Source: UBA1858 sp045105615 (lineage in GTDB: Bacteria > Pseudomonadota > Gammaproteobacteria > UBA4575). Taken from it: 64,000 bases of DNA. A model generated the notes under the pieces. That model did no database searches, was not told where the DNA came from, and worked only from the letters and a program-made list of their open reading frames with translations. Position numbers and translations under genes: made by a program. Positions 8,574 through 15,580 of the stretch are shown piece after piece; within the stretch, counting starts at the first letter, position 1; each line of letters opens with the position of its first letter. The DNA is taken from the NCBI GenBank assembly GCA_045105615.1, contig JBGCDS010000004.1:62001-126000 (forward strand). The letters are read 5' to 3'.

Positions 8574-8764
8574 GATAGCGCCTCTGCGATATTCGTGAGC
8601 TTGTCGTTAATTCCCTTGAGCCTATTTATACCCCCGGGATTGCTTGTTAAAAGGTCGTGTGCATACCTGCGAAAGCGGGGAGCCTTACATCTCTTACGGT
8701 GAACCCACTTGAACCGATTGGTTCAAGGTCAGCGGCTACCACGGTACTCATGGAGCGCGCTTTT
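8574..8764 (+). ncRNA. ssrS: 6S RNA
   Basis: 6S RNA mimics an open promoter and sequesters sigma-70 RNA polymerase in stationary phase. The stretch after zapA contains the conserved segments TCCCTTGAGCC (about 8612-8622), CGAAAGCGGGGAGCCTTA (about 8679-8696) and the paired CACTTGAACC / GGTTCAAGG (8706-8728) known from E. coli 6S. The two ends can pair (AGCGCCTC near 8577 with GGAGCGC near 8752). The location just downstream of zapA is the conserved one. The ends are estimates to within about 10 bases. The usual downstream partner fau (ygfA) is absent; an EVE-domain gene follows. Confidence 0.9.
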
Positions 8765-8868
8765 CCAACTCCACCCAGTCAATACAATCTTCCTGTTAAG
8801 TATTTTCCCTGTGCTAGGATTATTCTTCTACATTCAACCCTAAACAAACCTAAAAAGAGATTTTTACT

Positions 8869-9321
8869 ATGCAGTATTGGCTAATGAAATCCGAACCCAG
8901 TGAATACGGAATTGATCATCTAAAAAAAGATAAAACAGAACACTGGGATGGTGTACGCAATTATCAGGCACGAAACATGATGCGCGATCAAATGAAAAAA
9001 GGTGATCTTGCTTTTATGTATCACTCAAATTGTGACGACATCGGTATTGTTGGAATTATGACAATTCATCGTGAAGGCTATCCTGATCACACCGCTTTTG
9101 ATAAAAAAGATAAACATTATGATCCTAAAAGCGACCCAGATAACCCGCGTTGGATTATGGTTGATGTGAAATATAAACGTAAATTAAAACGTACGATTAC
9201 ATTACATGAGTTAAAAAATCATAAATCTTTGCAAGACATGCAACTACTTCGCAAAGGAAATAGGCTATCAATCATGCCTGTGACTAAAAAAGATTGGGAT
9301 TTTATTCTTTCTTTAGAATAA
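8869..9321 (+). CDS. EVE domain-containing protein
   Basis: EVE domains are PUA-related folds thought to bind modified bases in RNA or DNA. The 150-residue protein is a single EVE domain starting WLMKSEPSEYGIDHL, followed by WDGVRNYQARNMMRDQMKKG and DLAFMYHSN, all hallmarks of the family that includes human THYN1. There is no fused restriction or helicase domain, so it looks like the stand-alone housekeeping type. It lies where fau is normally found beside 6S RNA. The ligand is unknown. Confidence 0.9.
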   Translation: MQYWLMKSEPSEYGIDHLKKDKTEHWDGVRNYQARNMMRDQMKKGDLAFMYHSNCDDIGIVGIMTIHREGYPDHTAFDKKDKHYDPKSDPDNPRWIMVDVKYKRKLKRTITLHELKNHKSLQDMQLLRKGNRLSIMPVTKKDWDFILSLE

Positions 9322-9636
9322 AAAAGAATTTTTTTTAAATACTTTAATTTTTATTAAAAATTTATAAAATTTTTGCTTTTAACAGTGTAAACGTACCGTT
9401 AAATGTTGTTATGTTAAAAAATAAAGTGTTTTTCAGTGTTATTTGAATAAATTTTTATGCTTTTAACTAAAAATGTTTTATAAAACGAAACAAGTTTTTA
9501 TTTTTTGTTTATATAAAAATAAAAATTACTGACGAAAAGTTTAAAAAACAATATAAAAAAACTAGTAATTTTTAGACTATTGTTTATACTCACGTCGTCA
9601 AAAAACGTTAACGTTAAAGTTTTGGAGGAATAAAAG
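9322..9636. other. AT-rich spacer with promoter-like elements before the histone-like gene
   Basis: This 315-base stretch holds no gene and is extremely rich in A and T, with many runs of four or more. Near its right end are a consensus-like -10 element TATACT (9585-9590) without a clear -35, a perfect 12-base palindrome AACGTTAACGTT (9604-9615), and a strong ribosome-binding site GGAGG (about 9623-9627) before the ATG at 9637. The region probably contains the promoter of the histone-like gene. Its curvature-prone composition could attract nucleoid proteins. Confidence 0.5.
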
Positions 9637-9966
9637 ATGGCCGTCAAACGCAAAACTGCGAAACGAAAGACTGCGAAACGCAAGGCACCTGCTAAGCGCA
9701 AAGCGGTAAGAAAGACTGCTAAACGCAAGACTACTGCTAAGCGTAAGACCGCTAAGCGTAAGACCGCTAAACGCAAAACAGCTAAACGCAAAACAGTTAA
9801 GAAAAAGACTGCGAAGCGTAAAACAGCTAAACGCAAAACAGTTAAGAAAAAGACTGCCAAGCGTAAAACAGCTAAACGCAAAACAGTTAAGAAAAAGACT
9901 GCGAAGCGTAAAACAGCTAAACGCAAAGCTCCGGCTAAGCGCAAAACTGCTAAGAAAAGACGCTAG
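9637..9966 (+). CDS. Histone H1-like Lys/Arg/Ala/Thr repeat protein
   Basis: The 109-residue product consists almost only of K, R, T, A, V and P and is built from pentapeptides of the type KRKTA. It has no hydrophobic core and should be disordered and very basic, like the C-terminal tails of histone H1, AlgP/AlgR3 or bacterial Hc1-type proteins. It most likely coats or condenses DNA or RNA. A strong ribosome-binding site precedes the ATG and a strong terminator follows, so it is a monocistronic, probably highly expressed gene. The DNA contains three almost identical 45-base tandem units. Antisense reading frames across this region are shadows of the repeat. Confidence 0.85.
   Translation: MAVKRKTAKRKTAKRKAPAKRKAVRKTAKRKTTAKRKTAKRKTAKRKTAKRKTVKKKTAKRKTAKRKTVKKKTAKRKTAKRKTVKKKTAKRKTAKRKAPAKRKTAKKRR
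9796..9930 (+). repeat. Three 45-base tandem repeats inside the histone-like gene
   Basis: Units at 9796-9840, 9841-9885 and 9886-9930 each begin GTTAAGAAAAAGACTGC and encode 15 residues. The first two differ by a single base (GCG versus GCC codon); the third diverges only at its last codons. The near identity, including synonymous positions, indicates recent duplication by slippage or recombination, so the copy number may vary between strains. Confidence 0.95.
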
Positions 9967-9984
9967 ATTAAGTAGCTTTTCATT

Positions 9985-10014
9985 AAAAGGGTCCTTCTTA
10001 GGACCCTTTTTTTT
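9985..10014. terminator. Bidirectional intrinsic terminator between histone-like gene and ilvA
   Basis: A perfect 10-base stem AAAAGGGTCC (9985-9994) and GGACCCTTTT (10001-10010) encloses a 6-base loop and is followed by eight T residues. It ends the histone-like transcript on the plus strand and, with its A run, can serve the convergent ilvA. Confidence 0.93.
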
Positions 10015-10017
10015 GCC

Positions 10018-11574
10018 TTATTTTAAGAACAAACGGTAAATTGGATTGCTAGTCTCATCATAAAAAGAATATCCAAGATCCAACAAAAATTGTTTAAATT
10101 CATCCACTTCTGATGCAGGAACCTGCGCGCCCACCAGCACTCTTCCAAATGCTGAGCCATGATTTCTATAATGAAACAAAGTAATATTCCATTGTGCGCC
10201 CATTAACGACAAAAATTTCAACAACGCCCCTGGCTTTTCAGGAAACTCAAAGCGATAAATCAATTCATCCTGCAAATCTGGAGAATGTCCTCCCACCATA
10301 TGACGCACGTGCAATTTAGCGACTTCGTTATCAGACAAATCACTAACTGGGTATCCTTGCTCTAAAAGCATGCTTATCATATTTGCCTTTTCATCAACGG
10401 CATTTTGAAATTTAACTCCAACAAAGATATGCGCTTCATTATCACTTGCATGGCGATAGTTAAACTCACTGATACTATGATTCTCACCAATCAACTGACA
10501 AAACTTCAAGAAACTTCCTTTTTGCTCAGGAATAGTGACAGCAAATAAGCCTTCTCGACCCTCACCTAACTCAGTGCGCTCAGTAACATGACGCAAACGA
10601 TCAAAATTGATATTTGCACCGCTGTTAATAGCAATTAAATTTAAGCTATTACAGTTTTCACGTTGAATATATTTTTTGACGCCTGCAACAGCCAGTGCAC
10701 CTGCCGCTTCAGATACCACACGCGTATCATCAAAAATATCTTTTATAGCGGCACAGATTTCATCAATTGACACCAATACCACTTCATCGACAAACCTCTT
10801 AGCAATATTAAAGGTGTTCTCTCCAATCTGTTTAACCGCTACACCATCGGCAAATATCCCTACCTGCGGAAGCACTACTCGCTCACCGGCATGCATCGCG
10901 GAATATAATGTCGAAGCATCTTCAGGCTCTACACCAATAATTTTAGTGTTTGGCGAATGTTGTTTTATCCATGCGCTAACACCTGCAATCAATCCACCCC
11001 CGCCAACAGGGACAAACACAGCATCTATATTCTCTTGAAATTGTTCGAGCAATTCTTTTCCTATCGTTCCCTGGCCCGCGATCACTTCAATATCATCATA
11101 TGGATGAATAAATACTCTGCTTGTTTGCTTTGTTATTTCATAAGCGTAGCTACAGGCATCATCATAATTGTCGCCAGATAATATAACTTCTGCACCCATA
11201 GATTTAACCGAGTCGACTTTAATTGCCGGCGTAGTCACAGGCATAATGATTTTGGCATCAATATTTAAGCGCTTAGCGGCAAGCGCGACACCCTGAGCAT
11301 GATTACCAGCAGAAGCAGCAATGATTCCAGCTGCTTTTTGGGCATCATTAAGATGACTAATCTTGTTATAAGCACCTCGCAGTTTGAACGAAAAAATACT
11401 TTGCTGATCTTCACGTTTCAACCATATATTATTATGCAAACGTTTCGACAATGACTTTGCTAAATTCAACGCAGACACCTCTGCCACATCATAAACAGAT
11501 GCATTAGAGATCATCTCATTGACCTGAGTTAAACTATATTCGGTGATATGATTAGACACCTTAGAATTTTTCAC
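10018..11574 (-). CDS. ilvA: Threonine deaminase IlvA (biosynthetic)
   Basis: IlvA is a PLP enzyme converting threonine to 2-oxobutanoate, the first step to isoleucine. The 518-residue length equals that of the biosynthetic form with two C-terminal ACT-like regulatory domains (about residues 330-518, including RFEFPEKPGALLKFL) that respond to isoleucine and valine. The PLP lysine is K64 in FSFKLRGAYN. AASAGNHAQGVA and PVGGGGLIAG bind the cofactor phosphate. The start is a GTG at 11572-11574 preceded by an AAGG about ten bases upstream. It is divergent from rpiA. Isoleucine feedback is known for the family and inferred here. Confidence 0.95.
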   Translation of the reverse strand: MKNSKVSNHITEYSLTQVNEMISNASVYDVAEVSALNLAKSLSKRLHNNIWLKREDQQSIFSFKLRGAYNKISHLNDAQKAAGIIAASAGNHAQGVALAAKRLNIDAKIIMPVTTPAIKVDSVKSMGAEVILSGDNYDDACSYAYEITKQTSRVFIHPYDDIEVIAGQGTIGKELLEQFQENIDAVFVPVGGGGLIAGVSAWIKQHSPNTKIIGVEPEDASTLYSAMHAGERVVLPQVGIFADGVAVKQIGENTFNIAKRFVDEVVLVSIDEICAAIKDIFDDTRVVSEAAGALAVAGVKKYIQRENCNSLNLIAINSGANINFDRLRHVTERTELGEGREGLFAVTIPEQKGSFLKFCQLIGENHSISEFNYRHASDNEAHIFVGVKFQNAVDEKANMISMLLEQGYPVSDLSDNEVAKLHVRHMVGGHSPDLQDELIYRFEFPEKPGALLKFLSLMGAQWNITLFHYRNHGSAFGRVLVGAQVPASEVDEFKQFLLDLGYSFYDETSNPIYRLFLK

Positions 11575-11633
11575 GATTTAATTAAGCCTTTACAGTGCTG
11601 TATTTATAGTTACTTCATCAACGAGCATACTTT

Positions 11634-12287
11634 ATGAATATTAATGACAAAAAGAAATTAGCCGCCGAAGCTGCGATTGATTATATACAAATTGGCGATG
11701 TAATCGGTGTTGGTACTGGTTCAACTGCAAATTACTTTATCGATGCCTTAGCCAACATTAAAGGAAAGATCGATGGTGCAGTTGCAAGCTCAGAAGCCAG
11801 TGCAGAACGACTGAAATCACATGGTATTCGTGTATTAGAACTAAATTCTACTGGCCAATTACCCATTTATGTCGATGGTGCCGACGAAACCACGCGTCAG
11901 CGCTCACTAATTAAAGGCGGTGGTGGTGCGCATACTCGAGAAAAGATCGTCGCTAACGCAAGTACAAAATTCATCTGCATTGCTGATGACACCAAATTAG
12001 TCGACACCCTGGGTAAATTTCCCTTGCCTGTTGAAGTAATTCCAATGGCACGCAGCTCTGCTTCTAGAGAATTAGTAAAACTAGGCGGTGTACCGGAGTT
12101 ACGCGAAGGATTCACCACCGATAACGGCAATATTATTATCGATGTGCACAACCTTCAAATACTAGAACCATTAAAAATGGAATTAGATATTAGCGCTATG
12201 GCGGGAATCGTCACAGTAGGCATATTTGCTATTCGACCGGCAGATATTCTATTACTTGGCACAGATGATGGACTAAAGATTATTTAA
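11634..12287 (+). CDS. rpiA: Ribose-5-phosphate isomerase A
   Basis: RpiA interconverts ribose 5-phosphate and ribulose 5-phosphate. The 217-residue protein shows GVGTGSTANYFIDAL (phosphate binding), VDGADETT with catalytic aspartates, and IKGGGGAHTREKIVA with the catalytic lysine and glutamate. ilvA and rpiA are divergent in many gammaproteobacteria, as here. Downstream, only 3 bases separate it from an aldolase gene, so it heads a three-gene operon. Confidence 0.95.
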   Translation: MNINDKKKLAAEAAIDYIQIGDVIGVGTGSTANYFIDALANIKGKIDGAVASSEASAERLKSHGIRVLELNSTGQLPIYVDGADETTRQRSLIKGGGGAHTREKIVANASTKFICIADDTKLVDTLGKFPLPVEVIPMARSSASRELVKLGGVPELREGFTTDNGNIIIDVHNLQILEPLKMELDISAMAGIVTVGIFAIRPADILLLGTDDGLKII

Positions 12288-12290
12288 ATC

Positions 12291-13046
12291 ATGACTACTT
12301 TATTTCGACAACGACTTTTAGCGAACGAAACATTAATTGGTACACTGGTAGCGACTCCTAGCCCTGAAATAGTCGAATTACTTGCTTCATTAGACTTTGA
12401 TTGGCTATTTATCGATGCTGAGCATGGAGCATTTGGCCCTGAGCAGGTTGTTTCTTTATTGCAGGCAGCTCACGATTGTCCCTGCTTAGTAAGAATTCCT
12501 GGCCCGGATGAAGCGTGGATCAAAAAAGTATTAGATGCAGGTGCAGCAGGCATCATCGTTCCACAGATAAGTACCTTAGAAGAAGCACATGCTGTGATTA
12601 ATTATTCTAAGTATCCGCCGCTAGGCAAACGAGGTGTAGGATTAGGACGCGCACATGGTTATGGCAAAGAATTTTCTAGTTATTTAGAAAATGCCAATCA
12701 ACAAACAGTTGTTGTCTTACAAGCGGAAACTGAAGCAGTATTAAATTGCATAGAAGATATATCAGCAATAGATGCTGTTGACGCCATCTTAATTGGCCCT
12801 TACGACCTTTCTGCGAGCTTAGGGCATATGGGCGAGATATCTCATCCTGTTGTGCAGAACGCAATAGAGAGCGTCAAACAAGCATGTTCCAACCATAACA
12901 CCCAGTTAGGTATCTTTGGCGTTTGCGCAGACAACGTCGCTCCTTACAAATCTATGGGTTTCACACTTCTTACAGTGGGTGTAGATACGCTGTTTGTTCA
13001 GTCTGCCGCAACAGCTGAACTACAAGCATTACGAGATGCAAAATAA
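12291..13046 (+). CDS. HpcH/HpaI-family class II aldolase
   Basis: Members cleave 2-oxo-3-deoxy acids such as 4-hydroxy-2-oxoheptanedioate or 2-dehydro-3-deoxyglucarate to pyruvate or analogues plus an aldehyde, using a divalent metal. The 251-residue protein has the signature FDWLFIDAEHGAFG, the arginine in LVRIPG, the metal-binding glutamate in LQAETE and IGPYDLSASLG. Exact substrate cannot be told. It lies 3 bases after rpiA and overlaps the next gene by 11 bases, so it is in an operon with both. No aromatic-degradation or glucarate genes are nearby, which argues against a classical HpaI role. Confidence 0.85.
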   Translation: MTTLFRQRLLANETLIGTLVATPSPEIVELLASLDFDWLFIDAEHGAFGPEQVVSLLQAAHDCPCLVRIPGPDEAWIKKVLDAGAAGIIVPQISTLEEAHAVINYSKYPPLGKRGVGLGRAHGYGKEFSSYLENANQQTVVVLQAETEAVLNCIEDISAIDAVDAILIGPYDLSASLGHMGEISHPVVQNAIESVKQACSNHNTQLGIFGVCADNVAPYKSMGFTLLTVGVDTLFVQSAATAELQALRDAK

Positions 13047-13416
13047 CAAGATTATATTCAAAGTTGGCCCTGTAGAATTAATTGCACATGCGCGTGACAC
13101 ACCAACTGCTCACTCAATTTTAAATGCATTACCGATTCAATCAACTGTACAAACATGGGGCGAAGAAGTATATTTTTCTATACCCGTTCAATCTCAATTG
13201 GAAAGTGATGCACGTGAGGTGGTTAATCTAGGTGAAATTGCGTTTTGGGTAGAAGGTAGCTGTATTGCGATAGGGTTTGGACCTACCCCCATATCTCAAA
13301 ATGATGAAATTAGATTAGCCGCAGCCACTAATATCTGGGCAGATGCTGAAGGGGACGTGCGTGAACTAATTAATGCACATTCACAGGATACAGTAAGTGT
13401 TGACTGGTATGACTAA
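13036..13416 (+). CDS. Cyclophilin-like-fold protein (TM1367/DUF3830 type)
   Basis: I place the start at the ATG at 13036, overlapping the aldolase by 11 bases, rather than at an upstream ATG at 12994 inside it. The resulting 126-residue protein has a strand-rich pattern, with the run QSTVQTWGEEVYFSIPV and WVEGSCIAIGFGPTP characteristic of the small cyclophilin-like family. These proteins share the cyclophilin fold but often lack isomerase residues. Function unknown. Tight coupling to rpiA and the aldolase suggests a shared regulation, perhaps a metabolite-binding role, but this is speculation. Confidence 0.7.
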   Translation: MQNNKIIFKVGPVELIAHARDTPTAHSILNALPIQSTVQTWGEEVYFSIPVQSQLESDAREVVNLGEIAFWVEGSCIAIGFGPTPISQNDEIRLAAATNIWADAEGDVRELINAHSQDTVSVDWYD

Positions 13417-13418
13417 GC

Positions 13419-13964
13419 TTACTTGTTAATTTTTGAATATTTAGTACCTACTAGAGATACATCAATCATTAGACCTTTATTACCAAACACAAATGCAACA
13501 ATGGGATCAGATATATTGGTGGAATCAATTGATCCTCCAGCACCAGCATCCGCAATCGCAATCGAACCGTCAACACCCACTTCCCAACCAGCACTATTTC
13601 TAAATTTCCTTAAAGCTTCATCATCCAGAAAAACAATAATTACAGACTTTGTTTGTGCGCCGAATTGAAAACCAAAAGAAGCGCCTGTTGTGCGGTAGTA
13701 ATTCACATTTTTGTTATTAATACGTAATGCACCTTCACCGAACTCGCCACCAATAAAGAAACCGGCTTTGACAATATTTGGGAACACCAATACGCCTTTT
13801 GCATTCGCAAGAAAGTCTTGACCCTCTTTAACTCGCTCATTAAATATTTCAATAGCGGCATCCACTCTAATATCAACTTCTTCTGCACTTGCTGCATAAC
13901 TTGACTGGCATAGCGTCAAACCAAGCAAAAACATTATCAGAACATTAGTCAAGATTTTCTTCAT
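13419..13964 (-). CDS. YSC84-domain lipid-binding protein, exported
   Basis: The start at 13964 (MKKILTN) is chosen over longer frames because it gives a signal peptide of about 24 residues ending SSYA-AS and has an AAGG ribosome-binding site nine bases upstream. The mature part shows the YSC84/Ysc84-actin-binding domain features: FLANAKGVLVFPNIVKAGF, GASFGFQFGAQTKSVI and a glycine-rich AIADAGAGGSID segment. In bacteria this domain is linked to phosphoinositide-like lipid binding and is exported; the role is unknown. It is convergent with the cyclophilin-like gene, two bases apart. Confidence 0.82.
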   Translation of the reverse strand: MKKILTNVLIMFLLGLTLCQSSYAASAEEVDIRVDAAIEIFNERVKEGQDFLANAKGVLVFPNIVKAGFFIGGEFGEGALRINNKNVNYYRTTGASFGFQFGAQTKSVIIVFLDDEALRKFRNSAGWEVGVDGSIAIADAGAGGSIDSTNISDPIVAFVFGNKGLMIDVSLVGTKYSKINK

Positions 13965-13989
13965 ATCGATTACCTTAATTCTCATATGA

Positions 13990-14009
13990 ATAATACCTAC
14001 ATGTATTAT
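13990..14009. repeat. Inverted repeat upstream of the YSC84-domain gene
   Basis: ATAATAC (13990-13996) and GTATTAT (14003-14009) form a perfect 7-base inverted repeat around a 6-base centre, starting 26 bases upstream of the start codon at 13964. It may be an operator or a weak leader hairpin. It is AT-rich, so chance is possible. Confidence 0.35.
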
Positions 14010-14046
14010 CAGCAGTATTGTAATAACAAAAACAAAAAGTAGGTAT

Positions 14047-14079
14047 AAAAAAAATGGGCTGCATCTGCAGCCCATTTTT
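14047..14079 (-). terminator. Intrinsic terminator after rpsI
   Basis: The arms AAAATGGGCTGCA (14051-14063) and TGCAGCCCATTTT (14066-14078) are perfectly complementary. On the minus strand the stem is followed by a T tract (A run at 14047-14054). It lies 24 bases past the rpsI stop codon and ends the rplM-rpsI transcript. Confidence 0.92.
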
Positions 14080-14102
14080 CAAACTTATAACTCTTAGCAC
14101 TA

Positions 14103-14495
14103 TTAACGTTTTGAGAATTGCTCTTTCTTACGTGCTTTACGTAGACCAACTTTTTTCCGTTCAACCTCACGCGCATCACGAGTAAGAAAACCGCCCTGTC
14201 TTAACGATGGACGTAACTCTTGGTCATACTCTAGTAGCGCTCTTGCGATACCAAGCTGAATGGCGCCGGCTTGACCGTTCATACCGCCACCTTTGACCAT
14301 GATATTTAGGTCAAATTTGTTATCTAGCTCAGTCGCTTGAAGTGGCTGACGAATAATTCTTCTTGAAGTTTCACGCCCAAAATACTGCGAATCTGTACGT
14401 GAATTAATTAAGATCTCACCTTTGCCGGGCTTAAGATAGACGCGTGCTGATGAGCTTTTTCTACGACCTGTGCCGTAATATTGTGTAGTTGCCAT
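14103..14495 (-). CDS. rpsI: 30S ribosomal protein S9
   Basis: S9 (uS9) is an assembly and tRNA P-site contact protein of the small subunit. The 130-residue length, the start YYGTGRRKSSSARVYL and the C-terminal GLRKARKKEQFSKR are all diagnostic. The C-terminal SKR reaches the P-site tRNA anticodon. It lies 13 bases downstream of rplM in the universal rplM-rpsI operon and is followed by a strong terminator. Confidence 0.98.
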   Translation of the reverse strand: MATTQYYGTGRRKSSSARVYLKPGKGEILINSRTDSQYFGRETSRRIIRQPLQATELDNKFDLNIMVKGGGMNGQAGAIQLGIARALLEYDQELRPSLRQGGFLTRDAREVERKKVGLRKARKKEQFSKR

Positions 14496-14508
14496 TATTA
14501 TTTTTAAC

Positions 14509-14937
14509 CTAGATTTCTAGCGGTTCAGGCTGTTGAGATTGATGTTTATGTTCTGGACCAGCAAAGACTTTTAATTTCTTAAACATCGCTCGGCCTAGAG
14601 GATTCTTAGGCAGCATGCCTTTGACTGAAGTTTCGATAACTCGCTCAGGATGATCATTCATGAGATCGCTCAAATTGGTCTTTTTCATATTACCAATGTG
14701 ACCAGTATGGTGATAATACATCTTATCCTGCATCTTATTGCCGGTAACACGAATCTTCTCTGCATTGATAACAACGATATAGTCACCAGTATCAATATGA
14801 GGGGTGTACTCAGGCTTATGTTTGCCACGCAATCTGCGAGCAATTTCTGATGATAGTCGACCTAACGTCTTATCGGAGGCGTCTACTAGGAACCATTGAC
14901 GGCTCACTTCTGCGGGTTTTGCACTAAACGTTTTCAT
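14509..14937 (-). CDS. rplM: 50S ribosomal protein L13
   Basis: L13 (uL13) is an early-assembly protein of the large subunit. With the start at MKTFSAKPAEVSRQW (14937) the product has 142 residues, the family length; a longer frame from 14997 adds a non-homologous extension and is rejected. RLRGKHKPEYTPHIDTGD and MLPKNPLGRAMFKKLKVF are typical. A promoter with 17-base spacing lies 32 bases upstream. No strong ribosome-binding site is visible; the leader is A/T-rich. Confidence 0.98.
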   Translation of the reverse strand: MKTFSAKPAEVSRQWFLVDASDKTLGRLSSEIARRLRGKHKPEYTPHIDTGDYIVVINAEKIRVTGNKMQDKMYYHHTGHIGNMKKTNLSDLMNDHPERVIETSVKGMLPKNPLGRAMFKKLKVFAGPEHKHQSQQPEPLEI

Positions 14938-14968
14938 TTTAAATTCAAGAATATATCGAAGGCGCGCA

Positions 14969-14997
14969 ATACTACTAGAGACAGTCAGTCCAGACAA
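14969..14997 (-). promoter_or_regulatory. Sigma-70-type promoter for rplM-rpsI
   Basis: Read on the minus strand, TTGTCT (14992-14997) and TAGTAT (14969-14974) are 17 bases apart and lie just downstream of a terminator hairpin and 32 bases before the rplM start. This gives the ribosomal operon its own transcript with a leader of about 25 bases. Confidence 0.55.
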
Positions 14998-15025
14998 GCG
15001 TCTAAGCCTATCTCTAATATGATAT

Positions 15026-15061
15026 GCAAAAAAAACGCGATCTTATTGCTAAGATCGCGTT
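15026..15061 (-). terminator. Intrinsic terminator between the 2Fe-2S gene and rplM
   Basis: A perfect 12-base stem AACGCGATCTTA (15034-15045) / TAAGATCGCGTT (15050-15061) with loop TTGC is followed, on the minus strand, by a run of eight or more T residues. It is 114 bases past the stop codon of the 2Fe-2S gene and 29 bases before the proposed rplM promoter. It ends that gene's transcript or an independent small RNA. Confidence 0.92.
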
Positions 15062-15174
15062 AAACATACTACCAGGGGTAGATGGAGGAGTAAAAACAAA
15101 TATACGTTAATATTTGAATATGCTCATTTTCTAATATAGATTACCGTTTGTCAAGACTTATGACCGTCTAGCTT

Positions 15175-15480
15175 CTATATTTTTAGTCTTTCTACTATTT
15201 CCCCATTTTCTAAATGGTTATGAATAATCTCTTTAAGGTCTTCTATCGACTCATAGTGATACCAAGTTTGATCTGGGTATACCACTGCCACTGGACCCTC
15301 ATCGCACCGATCTAAACAGCCAGCAGTATTAATCCTCATCTTACCCTGTCCTGTTAAACCAAGTTTTTTTGCATAATTCTTAAGTTCTTTACGTTTTTCT
15401 AATGCCCCAAACTGCTGGCAACACACACTATCTTCACGTGCATTGGTACAGATAAACAGATGACGTTTGTAATAACTCAT
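15175..15480 (-). CDS. Thioredoxin-like [2Fe-2S] ferredoxin
   Basis: The 101-residue protein has the thioredoxin-fold ferredoxin (Shethna-type, NuoE-related) pattern. Cluster cysteines are C11 (FICTN), C20 or C21 (SVCCQQFG), C55 and C59 (NTAGCLDRCDEGP). The C-terminal part YPDQTWYHYESIEDLKEII is characteristic of this small ferredoxin family. It likely carries electrons, but no partner is known for this type. It is divergent from a GlcF-like iron-sulfur gene, sharing a 100-base intergenic region with an inverted repeat. Confidence 0.9.
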   Translation of the reverse strand: MSYYKRHLFICTNAREDSVCCQQFGALEKRKELKNYAKKLGLTGQGKMRINTAGCLDRCDEGPVAVVYPDQTWYHYESIEDLKEIIHNHLENGEIVERLKI

Positions 15481-15509
15481 TTAAAAATTTCCACAGTAAT
15501 TTTGTTTAA

Positions 15510-15574
15510 AGAGACTGTTGCATAGTTTATCGCTATTATAATTATTTAATTACTAGTACTTAATAACAGTCTCT
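15510..15574. promoter_or_regulatory. Paired inverted half-sites around a -10 element
   Basis: AGAGACTGTT (15510-15519) and AACAGTCTCT (15565-15574) are exact reverse complements, 55 bases centre to centre, in the divergent region between the 2Fe-2S gene and the GlcF-like gene. A consensus TATAAT (15537-15542) lies between them. The right arm ends six bases before the start codon at 15581, where no ribosome-binding site is seen. They may be operator half-sites for looping, or a long-range RNA stem covering the start. Confidence 0.5.
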
Positions 15575-15580
15575 AATTAT

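Noticed and set aside
8657..8884. 75-codon plus-strand frame after zapA
   Set aside because: It lies over the 6S RNA sequence and overlaps the EVE start; no protein family features.
9796..9930. Tandem 45-base units as a possible CRISPR or satellite array
   Set aside because: The units are contiguous without spacers and are in frame inside a coding gene.
9498..9944. Long minus-strand reading frame opposite the histone-like gene
   Set aside because: It is the antisense of a low-complexity repeat that happens to lack stops; the plus frame has a strong ribosome-binding site and terminator.
12994..13035. Earlier start of the cyclophilin-like gene
   Set aside because: It lies fully within the end of the aldolase gene and adds a non-homologous extension; the ATG at 13036 fits the family length.
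13965..14075. N-terminal extension of the YSC84-domain protein
   Set aside because: It would precede a clear signal peptide and contains a terminator and non-homologous residues.
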